64,000 bases of DNA from Membranipora membranacea (GCA_914767715.1 OU612067.1:33080162-33144161); one strand, 5' to 3'. Positions 1-10,588 are shown, counted from the stretch's first letter. Made by a program: numbers and translations. Notes: generated by a model from the letters alone, not told the origin.

Positions 1-147
1 ATTGCTATTTACCTTATATAGTATAAGCCTTTACAGTTCTAGTCAATGTTATACAATTGGATTGGCATTGTATTCAATGAGTTTGTATTTAGATATGGCA
101 CGAGGGGCGGGTGCCTTGACGATTAGCGATGCTCATCAACACACAGG

Positions 148-155
148 GGCGGCTT
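148..155. repeat. Left 8-bp target-site duplication (GGCGGCTT)
   Basis: The 8-mer immediately precedes the CATGGG terminus of the left inverted repeat and is repeated exactly at 24016-24023. Because CATG also follows the right copy, the shared direct repeat is slightly longer than 8 bp. Starting the element at CATG gives symmetrical ends and the 8-bp length expected for P elements. Confidence 0.85.
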
Positions 156-705
156 CATGGGCCCCTGGGACTTACATGTCTTTACTTTGCCAATGTCCAC
201 TAACAACCACCCAAAAAACACCAAACAGGGTAAGACACAAAAAAAAATTTGTTACAACCTACCTTGAAATCTCTCGCACTAACTCAGCCCTCCTTCCTCT
301 TTCATTTGCTTCAGGTTTGAAGGTTCTAGCACAAACAGAGCTGAATTTATAGACCAGAGGAAAATATACTTGTACAAAATTCACAAAAACCTGAATGGCA
401 GAAAGGTCAGCACAAGACTGCAGTTAATGCTCACAATCCAACATGATTATTGTACAATTTTTTTTTATTGCACTGAATTGCTTCTTTTTACACTCATATA
501 TGATTTCTTAATTATATTCAGTCTTTTAATGCTCCTAATAAACTATTATTTTTTTAATAATCATAGTTTCCTTCTGATTTTGTACTTTTATACAATAAAA
601 GAAGTTGGTAAACTAGTCTCAAAATAATTTTATAGAATCCCGACACTAAGCGCTCCCGTTGGCTGAATTCGTCACATGACCATACACACATTCTTTGGGA
701 AATCC
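156..705 (+). repeat. Left long terminal inverted repeat of the giant P element
   Basis: About 550 bp that match 23474-24015 in inverted orientation with roughly 15 substitutions and a few indels, including about 8 bp near 610 present only here. The arm begins CATGGGCCCCTGGGACTTAC and ends near GGGAAATCC at 697-705. The short open frames within it look non-coding. A roughly 30-bp subterminal stretch around ACTTTGCCAATGTCCAC recurs at 956-985 and 6470-6530. Confidence 0.9.
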
Positions 706-955
706 CTGTTTGGAGACCAGCAATTCACTCAGTCTTTACACTTTCAGAACAGCACATGGATACTATCAAATTAAGCAGTTCCAAAGAAGGTTTTAATTAA
801 CTGGCAGTGCAGCCCTAGCAACACTACATCATATAAAACTAGTAGTTCATCGTAATCTGTACATGGTCTTCTTTTCTTAAAACTAAACAAGTGAGTACTT
901 TTCTTATCAGCATATACAAACCAGACTGCAGCCTTGACTGAGAGTTCAGTCTTCA
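706..955. other. Internal region next to the left arm, no gene seen
   Basis: This 250-bp stretch lies between the left inverted repeat and a foldback sequence. Short open frames exist on the minus strand but show no family resemblance or codon structure. I see nothing else in it. Confidence 0.4.
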
Positions 956-1017
956 CTTTGCCAATGTCCAGTATCAACCACCAAAAAATGGTGGTTTGAT
1001 ACTGGACAATGGCAAGG
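956..1017. repeat. Foldback related to the P-element subterminal sequence
   Basis: A nearly perfect hairpin with arms of about 28 bp separated by five or six A residues. The left arm reads CTTTGCCAATGTCCAGTATC and closely matches the subterminal part of the giant P element's inverted repeat. It resembles two P-type ends joined back to back without the outermost CATG part. It sits directly beside the 3' tail of the LINE remnant at 1142-2590. Confidence 0.6.
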
Positions 1018-1141
1018 ATTGGTTTATTTTGTTTGTTTGTTTAATTTATGACTTCTCATCCGAGAATGCTTACATAATAAAAGTGGTGTGCTTTCAAAAA
1101 GCCCCTCTAAAAATATATGAACAAAAATAAAATAAATCATT

Positions 1142-2590
1142 TCAAACGGCATAAAACTCAGGATTGGCAAAAATTCCACATTTTCTCTTCTCAGTTCGAC
1201 ATTTAGGCATACTAATGGTGCCCTCAGAGTTTCGGGTTGAGCGTCTGAGTCTGGTTTTATTGAGCGGAAGTCGATTGTGTAGGGGATGGTTATCGTCAGA
1301 TAAAATACGATATACGTATTTGTGGCATATGCCGTTTAGTAAGTCATTTAGTGGTAGCAAATTCGCAGCTGCAAGTCGATCATCATAGTGTTCGAGGTCA
1401 GAGAAAATAATCCTCATAGCAAGCCGCTGACATCTCTCAATATCATTCCTCAGACATTCGGTGGCGTAAGGGTACCAAGCACCTGCAGCGTGGGTGATAG
1501 CTGCGACTACTTGGGTTTTGTACATTAGTACTAGGCTTTTTTGGTTTACTCCGGACTGTTTTAATACGAGCAGACCGTGACATCTTTTGTTCGCTGACTT
1601 AGTGATGTTAGCCACATGCTCATTGAATCGTAGATGTTGGTCGATGGTAAGACCGAGTAGTTTGGTAGAAGCTACGTTGTCTACGTTGTATGATTGCTTC
1701 ATTGTGAGAGTTTTCAACATTATCATCTGTTTCTTAAGAGAAAGGTTCAATGTCTTAGTTTTTGTAGCATTCAGTAGCATTTCGTTGTCGTGCGCCCATT
1801 TAGTACATTCATCGATAAGCTGCTGACTGACGGGTGGAGGTTCAAACTTGACAGCGTTGTAAGTATTGCTTATTATTTGAAGATCAGCTTTCTGGAGAGA
1901 CAGGTAGTTGGTTGTGTCATCAGCGTATTTCACAGTGCTGGCAGTGGAGAATTGAAGCGAATCAACAAACGCCAACCATAGAGTAGGTCCACACAAGGTC
2001 CCTTGTGGAACGCCTATGTTGGAAGATGCAGTGTGAGATTTCACTTGGTGCTGATGAATCACTACTTGTTGTTTTCTGTTTTCTAGATAACTCGCGACTA
2101 AAGCCACAAGGGCGTTTGGGAGCTCAAACTGTCCTAACTTTTGTAGAAGAAGAGTGTGATTCATAAGGTCAAAGGCCTTGCTGAAATCATATAATATCAT
2201 CTGGGCCCCGATGTTGTTACAATTGTCCATGGCCTTGGTGACGTCATCTAGAACGCTAACAAGAGCATCTGTGCATCCTACACCCGGCATATAGGCAAAC
2301 TGGTTGCCTTGCAGCTTGGGGAGGATATGGGTACGGATTCGTCTGTTTATGAAGTTTTCAGCAACTTTACCTACATGCCATAGAAGAGATATTGGGCGAT
2401 AGTCTTTACAAGTGGATGGAGAGTTTGTTTTAGCTATCGGTATAACTTCTGCAGTTTTGTAGAGTGCTGGGAACTTTGCTTCTCTTTGTGAATGCTTGAT
2501 TATATCGGCTATCGGTACACAGAGGTCTTCGTGACATAGTTTGCTTATCCAGGGAGGATAATCTTTACTGTGGACGGACTGGAAGGACAC
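1142..2590 (-). pseudogene. CR1-like LINE reverse transcriptase, 5'-truncated
   Basis: This open frame of 482 residues is the C-terminal half of a LINE ORF2. It shows the fingers motif YRPISLL (about residue 65), the palm aspartate in YDFSKAFD, the NIGVPQGTLCGP motif and the catalytic box KYADDTT, followed by the thumb and a C-terminal tail ending in a cysteine-containing segment (SMPKCRTEKRKC). The endonuclease half is missing, as is usual for copies cut short during target-primed reverse transcription. Downstream on the minus strand is an AAAC-rich tail at about 1025-1056, consistent with the LINE 3' end. The tail segment PKCRT.KR is shared with the LINE at 45135-47910, so both belong to related families. 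It inserted into the giant P element after that element arrived. The frame itself is uninterrupted. Confidence 0.85.
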
Positions 2591-2619
2591 AAATATAAAG
2601 TATGCTGCCAGACTTGAGG

Positions 2620-3115
2620 GGAGTTACTAAAGAGAATCGTTCATGAAATCTTCACCATCATGTATGAGCTGCGACACAAAAGTTCTGGTACATTTTGCAA
2701 TGACAGAATCTAGATATCAAATATTGTGTAAACTAGTCTGTCACTCTGTTTGAACAATTGTCTCAGAGCTTTCTTATCTCGTGAATAAATATGATTATAC
2801 AAAATAGGTGGGCAATAGGTGAGAATTGATACAATAAAACGTTTGACTAACACTCAGACTAAAGGCTTTGTACAGAAAAGTTCTGATGATAAAAATCCTC
2901 TGGACTTGCTTAGGTTACAACTTTGTTTACACAACTGTCGAAGCATAATTTTCGTATCTTATTTAGTGGAGAAAAGTATCTTTCGTGTCTTTGTAGGATT
3001 AAGGAATAAGTTTTTCACATCGACTAGAAATGCTTTCGATCTCATTGAAATAATTTGACAACTCATTATAATCAGAAATACAGCCAGCCATGTCATCAGC
3101 ATATTTCAAAATTCT
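2620..3115 (-). pseudogene. Degenerate LINE reverse-transcriptase remnant, different family
   Basis: Read on the minus strand, 3000-3112 gives a catalytic box LKYADDM followed by the spacing expected of a LINE palm. After a small frameshift comes an N-P-T-K-T stretch (about 2960-3010), which corresponds to the conserved region after the YADD box where LINEs read L.N..KTK. Further 3' only patchy resemblance remains, with many stops. The sequence differs from the neighbouring LINE at 1142-2590, so it looks like an independent, older insertion. It lies just upstream of the first helicase exon. Boundaries are approximate. Confidence 0.5.
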
Positions 3116-3652
3116 CTGGAGGATAAATCACCAAGTCATTGGCATATTTATTCATTTCTAGAAACTGATAATGAACACAGAGCAGCAGGCAGCATTGGAT
3201 ATGGCGCTATCTGGCCACAGCTTTTTACTAACTGGAAAAGCAGGTAGTTATCCTTATTTCTCATATCAGATTACTAGTGTCACACAATCAGCAACCGCGG
3301 TTTCTGGATAAACCTTAAATTCTAATGCAGTATCAAAGAAAATTGTCTATAATAAATGTTACTGTGTAGTTTAGCCGCTGTTAACCAAGGTGAATCACCC
3401 TTTAACTCTATAGGTAAAGCCGTTCAGAGCTTTATAACAAGGGAGTTCCCCTTGATTATACTCCTTGATTTAAGATCATTATTTAATCCATACTGAGGGC
3501 GGATTATAGATAATCTTTCGGTTGAACATTACATTAAAAAAGTGATATAAAGGTTTTCACAATAATATAGATTTAATAACCTGCGGATAAGGTAGCCCAA
3601 TTTATTCCTAACCATTTTTAATCCTTTGTCTACATATCGTTTCTTGATTTAG

Positions 3653-3827
3653 GGACAGGGAAAACCTATACACTAGGAAAGATTGTAGAGGGGATGGTTC
3701 ACAGAAACCCTCCAACTCCAGAACTCTTAATTTGCGGAGCTACAGGGTTGAGCAGCGTCGCGCTGAAGGGGAAGCTTACTGAGACTGTGACTACCTTACA
3801 TTCAGCATTTTGTCTGATGGACGGAAG
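3653..3827 (+). CDS. Helicase exon 2: P-loop (Walker A)
   Basis: The acceptor is GATTTAG and the donor is GTAAGT. Joined to the exon ending at 3243, phase 1 restores the P-loop GKAGTGKT. The exon then runs through TYTLGKIVEG to LICGATGLSS and TVTTLHSAF, the segment that in PIF1 proteins contains motif Ia (T.H..F). It ends in phase 2 and is continued by 4110-4178. Confidence 0.75.
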
Positions 3828-4911
3828 GTAAGTTGTCATTCAGTGATAGTTCTATTTTCTGGTTCTAAATCTGGTTTTTGCTATCTCATAGGTCTTGACT
3901 GATTATTTTGAGAATCCAAGAGCAGCATCTGCAATCTTGAGTTAAATGTCAAACAGAGCACATAGATTTGCCAATTGTGTCATATATTAGTTTCCAACTC
4001 TGCCAAATAGTGTATCATTAATCAGCCTTTCCAATAATCTCCCAAATGGAACTATTGCTGACTTGTGTAGCACACAAGCTCATAGTACTCAATGCTGATC
4101 TGCCTACAGGTTCTCTGCAGATCGCCTCGTAGAACTCTTCATGGGTGAAGACGAATACTATATAGAACGAAGAGAAAGGTGTGTAGATATTTTATTTGAT
4201 AAACCTTTATATTAAATCGGAGATCCCTACTGCTGACTCATATTTACAAGCACACAATTTTGATCTTCCCATAAATTTATTGATAATCTAAGCTTGTATT
4301 ATTGTCAGTTTGTCTACAAGACGTTTACCAGTCACCACAAATGATGCCAGTAAATGTAACTGGAAACCACAGACACAGCATATAATCTGAGGTGTTTCCT
4401 TTTGATATCTTTATTATGTAATTCTTTTACTCAAATTGGATTGCCGAAAAATCCAGACAATGGCCTTGCTCCTGTTTGATTTGATAAATCATGAGGATTT
4501 TTCTGGTCATTCCATTAAGTCATTATGTATGAGTTGTCAGCAAGTGACAACAGGTTATCATCACACAGAGTAAGGATATACAGAGGGATACTTCTATGAT
4601 AGCTATAGAGCCTGTGATATTGTCACCACAAATTATGCCTGTAAATGTAACTGGAAAACTTTAATATGTAATTCTTAATCTCAAATTGGATTGCCGAAAA
4701 AATCCAGACACTGACTTTGCTCCTGTTTGATTTGATAAAATATGAGGATTTTTCTGGTCGTTCCATTACGTCATTATGTATGAGTGGTCAGCAAGTGACA
4801 ACAGGACTGGTTATCATCACACAGAGTAAGGATATAGAGAGGGACGCTTCAATGATAGTTATAGTGCCCGTGATTTTGAATTGAATTCTTTACTTTTTTT
4901 GGTAATTTTAG

Positions 4912-5164
4912 GTTGAGGAAGGCAGATGTTCTCATTATTGATGAGATATCGATGATCAGCTCCCACACACTAAATGTAATACACACCCTGCTACAAGTTG
5001 TAAAAAAAAACAAGCTGGTAATGGGAGGTATTCAGAGGATATTTTGTGGCGACTTTCTTGAGCTCCCTCCGATCGCCAATTCTAGGTCTGATGATGTTGG
5101 AGAACCTTGTGTTTTGTCGCCTGAGTTTGAAAAATGCATGCCGCATAAAATCATTTTGGAACAG
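4912..5164 (+). CDS. Helicase exon 4: Walker B and motif III
   Basis: The exon opens after a TTTTAG acceptor and closes at a GTAAGA donor. It encodes RKADVLIIDEISMI (Walker B with the DE pair that activates ATP hydrolysis), then FCGDFLELPPI, a motif III variant of the PIF1 signature GDFLQLPP. The reading frame is intact. The length of 253 bp and its phase agree with the flanking exons. Confidence 0.8.
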
Positions 5165-6453
5165 GTAAGATTCTTAGCCCTAGCGCTGAAAGGCTTCATC
5201 AAAAACCAAGACTTCTTGGTAAATCTCCTTCATCTGATCAATCAATTATTTTCCTTATTTTTTGTCTGGTCAAAACTTATGTTATTTTTTTACTTTTGGC
5301 GCCAAAGTGTCAATAAATCAAAAAGTGATAGGTGCTGTGTTTGTTGCTGTCACCACAAATCATAGAAATCTTCACTTTTTTACCATAACAGAGGGGACAA
5401 TTTGTGAGAACTTTGTGATGGAGCCCTTCAACATTGTGACCCTCCCTGGTGAGACATTATATAAATGTGTCCAGTGTCATCTCAATATTATATCTATATC
5501 AATAATTATGCATTACCATTGATTTCTTCAGATTCGACGAACTTCAGATGCAGTTCTCTCAAGATCAATCTCAGAGATAAGTGAGGGTATATGCTCTGAT
5601 GAGACACTCCATTTCATTGAAGCATGTAACCAGCCACTCAAAGTTCCAGATGGTAAGAATTTAACAGTTTGCCTCTTGTCAGAAAAGCTGTATGCATAAC
5701 CAGTATGGCACTGTAGTATGCAGACTCTACATGCGCTGATACAATAAAACGTTTCCATGCAAATTACATTACCCATTTACCTATCAGGGGGAGTGTTGAA
5801 ATACACGGCTAAATATAACTGACCTGAATTTAAAATAACTCGGAATTCTAGGCGGCCTGTCGCCAGCCTTTTATATCTTATGTCACAACAAACAATTACT
5901 GTTATCATACACTGGTGGAGGGATGTGTCAATACTTTTTTGTCAATCATATGATTCCTTTTTATACATGTGCCTAATTCCAATCGGTATCTTAGCTAATA
6001 TCTTCAGTCGTGTTGAATTTGGCTTTACATATTGAGATATGTGTTAATTCTTGTGCGTCATGAAGAGAAGTTCAGACGATTCAACAATAACCCAAAAAAA
6101 AGCTATTCCATATCGATGCTGGAAACAGATGTTAACATTGATTATATACGCACAAAAATAGCATCAGGTGCTGTGTTGTGTTATTGGTAAATCCGGTTGT
6201 GCATGGATAGCGCTTGCATCATAGACTTTATTATTGCGAAATTAGAATTGGTCATTTTAGAGCACTACTAGTCGTTTTCTGAAAATTCAAATCGTATCGC
6301 TATGAAAATTGCTTGCATGTCATTTCTGTAGCAATGAGTGGAAAATTGATCTGTCAAAAACACATCATTTTAATTTACAACTAGGGCTAGCTAATTTTTG
6401 CCACCATCTTAGATGTGTCCTGTCTCTCTTACTCATTTGTTACACACTCGGTG

Positions 6454-6539
6454 CATGGGCCCATGGGACTTACATGTCTTTACTTTGCCAATGTCCACTG
6501 GTTGATAGTGGATATTGGCAAAGTAAAGACATGTAAGTG
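6454..6539. mobile_element. 86-bp P-type mini-element with its own 8-bp duplication
   Basis: The sequence begins CATGGGCCCATGGGACTTAC, like the giant element, and is almost entirely a palindrome centred on CACTGGTTGATAGTG. It is flanked exactly by ACTCGGTG at 6446-6453 and 6540-6547, an 8-bp target duplication. The right end lacks the mirror of the outer CATGGGCCCATGGGA and stops at CATGTAAGTG, so the ends are unequal. It is a MITE-like derivative mobilised by P-type transposase, lying in an intron of the helicase gene. Confidence 0.75.
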
Positions 6540-7093
6540 ACTCGGTGGGCTAATTTTTTACTGTGTAGTACTGGTTACTGGCATGATTTATTATTACATT
6601 ATGTACAAGTAGCCTGTGGAAAAACAATTGCAGGTAAAACCATTTGCCAATGCTTGATTTATAGTAGCATTTTACACAATTTTCAGATCCTAATTTTTTT
6701 ATACCGAAATTTAGGAGTTTATGATTTGTAATTTTGGCCAATCAGTCGTTAAATCTAGCAGTCCCGAAGTGTGGAATGCGGTTGAGATATTGGCTTTTTT
6801 CAATGGGCAAACACGCAAAACTTTTACTTCTACCGATAGAGAAATTACCTGCAAGTGAAATATATTGTGCTGCGTTGCATGAAATATGTTTTGAAAAAAC
6901 AACTCTCTGGTGTTTTGGTCAATACACCGCTGAGTACGTGGTTTGAGGCCCATCCTGGCCAGAATTTTACCATGTCAACTCTGGCTGCCAGTGCCAACAA
7001 AATCTTATCCTAACCAAAAATCATTTCTAAAGACTAAGATAGAGAAATCACACAGGACAACTATGGTAGTAATTAAATTGTTTTCTCTTCCAG

Positions 7094-7240
7094 ATCAGAA
7101 ACTTGTGCTCTACAGCCAGAGAATAAATGTAGACATGCACAATGCTGAGTGCTTATGGAGGTTGCATGGTCAGCTACAGATTTATGAATCGCAGGATACT
7201 GTCGACAAGTCAGGATTTCCAGCATATGCTAGCTGAGAAG
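7094..7240 (+). CDS. Helicase exon 6: VD-HN segment, frameshifted
   Basis: The acceptor is TTCTCTTCCAG and the donor GTGAGT. The exon encodes the segment in which PIF1 proteins read a R..VD.HN motif, here RINVDMHNAECLWRLHG, followed by IYESQDT. A single-base shift in the TTT run near 7217 introduces a stop; past it the frame FQHMLAEK leads correctly into the next exon. The shift shows the gene is decayed. Confidence 0.6.
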
Positions 7241-7832
7241 GTGAGTAATATGTAAAACTTCTGTCTATACTTTTGAAAAATCTGATGTACTGCTGGCGAA
7301 GCCCAAGACAGTGTCCAGGCAATCGCTGCTGGAAACATGTATGGTATGATATGTAAATTGACTTCATTCATCATGCGATTGTGAGTGATTATCCTCAGTA
7401 CCATTTGTGAAAAATGATCCCCAAACACAGCTCCAAGGTCATAACTGGTCCCAGGTTTATCCCCAACTCTTGATAAAGCTTTTAATCATAGAGAGAAAAA
7501 CATCCTATGTGGCATGCATATGTCATTATGGATTTACAGACCTGGAATTTTTACTATATAAATTTGTATTTCTTTGCTCTTGATGTAATGGAATAATTGC
7601 ATACATCCAACTCCCAGCAGCTACATAGTTTCGATGTTGGTGCATGTTTTCTTTGTTTACTGAACAAAATAACCATCCTGATTCTCAGTAGATGAGCAAT
7701 CCAACAATATAAACACATATATCCTCTGTGATTTATACAATTTTATTCCTGTCAGATCATTTGAAGCCATGGTGCTGCTCAAAAGAAAATGTGATAATAC
7801 ATCATTTTACTTGTTTTCTCAACTTGGGCACA

Positions 7833-7862
7833 ATTGGCACAGCTGGCACAGCTGGCACAGCT
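7833..7862. repeat. Short 9-bp tandem repeat
   Basis: About three copies of GGCACAGCT occur in a row inside a helicase intron. A nearby segment (7885-7950) repeats CTTGCATCAAG-like words several times. Both look like simple slippage repeats without known function. Confidence 0.6.
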
Positions 7863-8092
7863 ATGTATCTTTGAGAACAGTAGCTTGCATCAACTCCTTG
7901 CTTGCATCAAGGAGTTTGAAAACTGATTGTAACTCCCTGCTTGCATCAAGCAATGAAATCCCTGGAGCTAGTTCATTACATCAATTGTCTTTGTCCACTG
8001 TCGATTGCATGATGTAATTATTAACACCCGTAAATCTTAGATAAACATTCTGCACAGGATTTAGTATCAGTGTATTCCTAATTGATATCAAA

Positions 8093-8160
8093 GCCCACAT
8101 AGCTCAGTTGTTAAGTTGTTCATCCCAGCGGAAGAAACCCCAGTTCACTTCTGGCCAAAG
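8093..8160 (+). repeat. Possible decayed tRNA-derived SINE head
   Basis: The stretch TAGCTCAGTTGTTAAGTTG resembles a tRNA A box, and about 40 bases later CCCAGTTCACTTCTGG resembles a B box. The spacing is close to that of a tRNA. Cloverleaf pairing is imperfect and the copy sits in a helicase intron, so it is most likely a worn SINE rather than a tRNA gene. The 3' part has no recognisable tail. Confidence 0.3.
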
Positions 8161-8398
8161 GCAGTTTTTTTTATAAAAAGATATAAACTTCATAATGTGC
8201 TGGAACACTTTGATTGTACCCCCCTTCCAGCCAGCCTTGTAATGCAGCTGCAAAAAAAAACTTGCCACATGACAAGACCTTCCAGGCTGCTCCCATTTTT
8301 CAAACAACAGTAAAGTGCAAAGGCCATAATATCCATATCCTGTCATGCCAATCAGTACCATGACTAATGTATGTACTATAATATTTCTATTTCTTTAG

Positions 8399-8565
8399 AG
8401 ACTAATGCTGAAGGTTGGCGCACTGGTTATGCTGATAAAAAATCTTTCTGATACGCTGGTGAATGGGCTCCGAGGAAAAGTTGCAAAATTAAAACAAGAA
8501 GAGGTGATAGTTCACTTCCCAAGTCTCTCCAGGAGTCATACATTTAAGGCTGAAAGGTTTACCAG
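8399..8565 (+). CDS. Helicase exon 7: 2B/SH3-like region
   Basis: The exon follows a TTCTTTAG acceptor and ends at a GTTAGC donor. It encodes LKVGALVMLIKNL and LVNGLRGKV, the conserved block of PIF1-like and RecD-like helicases in which L..GA.VM...N is followed by NG..G.V. The frame is open and the exon fits its neighbours in phase. Confidence 0.75.
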
Positions 8566-8873
8566 GTTAGCTTTTTGCTCTCATAATACCACAACAAAAC
8601 CAAACCTCATCAGAATATACCAAGAACCATGCTGAAAAATCATAATAGGTGCAATCTATTATTGTGAAGTTGGGTATCAGTACTGTCGATTATATGTAAG
8701 GTCGGAGTTGCATGCACATTACATAGGTTATGATAACTATGAAGCTGTGGTCAATGAGGAAAATGCAGCAGAATGAGTTGTAAATACTGTTGGTAGCCAA
8801 AGACCACATATTGTTCAAGTACAAACAACAGATGATCTGAGAGAAAGTTATTCAATTTTGTTTATACTTTTAG

Positions 8874-9951
8874 GTATGACCATATCCATAAGTAGGAGAT
8901 CTCAAGGAACCAAATACCCCTTCTACTGTGTTACGCCACAACAGTTCACAAGTCACAAGGCCTGTCAGCTGACTATGTTGAAGTACATGCAGAAGATATG
9001 TTGTACCCCGCATTATTGGCTGTAGCTGTCAGCAGAGTGACAAGTCGTTCTGGCCTTTATGTGACAGGTTTCTCCAGGAAGTCAGTTCTGAAGCCAGCAG
9101 AGACGCTTCTCAACGCCATGAGCAATCCGGGGCAACCTGTTTCCATTTCGTTATTTGAATGCTGTCAGACAGAATTTGACATCTCTGATGACTATGGTTT
9201 TACGGACAGCGAAGATGAAGAGTTTATGTTTTCAGACAAAAGCCAAGTTCCCGAAAACCCTCAGCCATCAACTTCGAATATGTCAACCTCATCCCCTAAT
9301 TCCGTTATTATCAAGGATCTCCTTCTTAAACAGACAATTCTTGCTCCTGTAAGACAAGAGCAACAACTTATCAATCAGGAAGTTTTTTATCTAAAGAATG
9401 ATATTGACTTCAACGGCATCCACTCCTATCTCAACCAACGGCTGAATGCTTTCTATACAGACGCTATAGCTAACAAAATCAAACCAGACAATGCTGCAAA
9501 TGGAATCATATTCAGCAGCCTTTCCAAGCATATAAACGAGTTTTTAGACAAGGAACTAACCTCTTACCTGCAATAAGAATCTCTACCTGAGAAGTATCAT
9601 AATTACATTAGGCAGATGATGGGGGACATGATGACAGATCTGTTCGAAGCGGAAGCTGCCAAGGCTGGAACTGAGGCTATAGCTGTCCCATACAGCTTCG
9701 AACAATTTCACATTTCATCTGATGCTGGGAGAGGTGTGATAAGAAGAGTAGGTGGCAGAGCAGTATATTTGGCAATCAAAGAACAGACAAAAAAGATCAG
9801 CACCCTTGTCAAAAAAAACCAAACCCTGAGCCCTGAGTACAAGGATCTGAAACGTACAATCAAATGCCTGCAAGCCATGAAGGCTTCGGAAGAGGAAGTT
9901 CTCTTGGGAAAATACCCGGAAACATCAGCTGAGACCTCCAAGGAGAAATAG
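8874..9951 (+). pseudogene. Helicase last exon: motifs V/VI plus long C-terminal extension
   Basis: One continuous frame runs from the acceptor at 8872-8873 to a TAG ending at 9951, broken by TAG at 8893-8895 and TAA at 9574-9576. The first part encodes ATTVHKSQG (motif V) and VAVSRVTS (motif VI), ending the PIF1 core near residue 75 of the exon. The rest, about 280 residues, is an extension not found in minimal PIF1 proteins. It has an acidic, serine-rich linker with SEDEEF (9208-9225) and then helical, lysine- and glutamate-rich sequence. I do not recognise the extension. Its preserved frame across 1 kb suggests it was translated. Confidence 0.65.
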
Positions 9952-9977
9952 GCGAAACATCAATATTATGCAAATTT

Positions 9978-10325
9978 CAGATGAGGTTTATGAGTATTTT
10001 CATGTGTTAGAAAAAAGCCGTGATGCCTGCCATACCGTAGGTGAATGCCTCTTGCATGGTGATGAGGTCACCAAAAACACACCATTCGCTTCTTTTGAAT
10101 ATTGAGATAGAGCAGAAGTTGCAGGATGCGATGCCAGGTGCTGACCAGATACTGCTGGAAAAAATGAACAAACTCTTGATTAAGAAATACCTGCCTGTGG
10201 GCAATAATCAGTATAGAAAAACTCTCGTTACGCACTTTGAGAAGTGCAAAAAAGCTTTCATTTTTTCGCACTGCTACCTTAATATAATTTATTTCGTGTT
10301 AGTCAACCATATATATCTCTTTTAA
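9978..10325 (+). pseudogene. Frameshifted coding remnant between helicase tail and PHD exon
   Basis: After the TAG near 9951 the reading moves between two frames. About 9966-10103 reads ISDEVYEYFHVLEKSRDAC onward, and about 10095-10255 continues in another frame with a lysine- and leucine-rich helical stretch. Both have coding-like composition and no intervening stop within their own part, so this is probably a continuation of the helicase extension broken by indels. An AG acceptor follows at 10332-10333. I recognise no domain here. Confidence 0.4.
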
Positions 10326-10333
10326 ACATACAG

Positions 10334-10588
10334 AAAACCACAGGGGGTGCTCCACAAAAGGCCAAGGATGAAGATGAGGAATGCAGGTCTAGATCATGTG
10401 TTGTGCGCAGATCTAAGAAAGCAGCTGAGTATGACTGGATTTGTTGTGATTACTGTGAGGAGTGGTATCATGTGGTGTGCACCAGCTTGGATAAGGGCTT
10501 GAGGACAGATGAGATTGAAAAACTGACATGGTACTGCATCTTTTGCGACCAGGATACCAGCAACAAGGTTGGGCTGAAAATAATATAA
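10334..10588 (+). CDS. PHD-finger exon in the giant P element
   Basis: After a CATACAG acceptor the exon encodes an acidic, basic-patched lead-in and then a PHD zinc finger of the C4-H-C3 type. The ligands are visible: C-X4-C in CRSRSC, CCDYC, the histidine and cysteine in WYHVVC, and the final pair in WYCIFC. The tryptophan before the last cysteine pair is typical. PHD fingers commonly read histone H3 tails, which could guide target choice or chromatin association, but that is inference. It lies on the same strand as, and 380 bp after, the helicase extension, so it may be the last part of the same protein. The frame is open up to a TAA at 10588. Confidence 0.75.
   Translation, partial: KTTGGAPQKAKDEDEECRSRSCVVRRSKKAAEYDWICCDYCEEWYHVVCTSLDKGLRTDEIEKLTWYCIFCDQDTSNKVGLKII

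Larger units (their letters stand above)
3171..9951 (+). pseudogene. PIF1-family helicase, spliced, carried in the giant P element
   Basis: Exons with matching phases can be chained: 3171-3243, 3653-3827, 4110-4178, 4912-5164, 5532-5652, 7094-7240, 8399-8565 and 8874-9951. Together they give the order of a superfamily 1B PIF1 DNA helicase: EQQAALD with the P-loop GTGKT split by the first intron, Walker B LIIDEIS, the GDFLELPP motif, a VD.HN motif in the sixth exon, KVGALVMLIKN in the seventh, and VHKSQG plus VAVSRVTS in the eighth. PIF1 enzymes unwind DNA 5' to 3'. The usual .FRQ segment after the Walker-B exon was not found, so one small exon is lost or missed. Damage includes a one-base frameshift near 7220, TAG at 8893-8895 and TAA at 9574-9576. 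No HUH Rep domain is present, which argues against a Helitron. Its placement inside the P-element ends suggests a passenger or accessory replication gene. Confidence 0.8.

Noticed and set aside
370-627. Open frame of 85 residues inside the left inverted repeat as a gene
   Set aside because: It is AT-rich, hydrophobic by composition and without recognisable domain. The mirrored copy in the right arm carries indels that break the frame.
3171-9951. Helitron origin for the PIF1-type helicase
   Set aside because: No HUH Rep nuclease or RPA-like domain is visible. The segment is instead bracketed by P-type inverted repeats with an 8-bp duplication, and Helitrons have neither inverted repeats nor target duplications.
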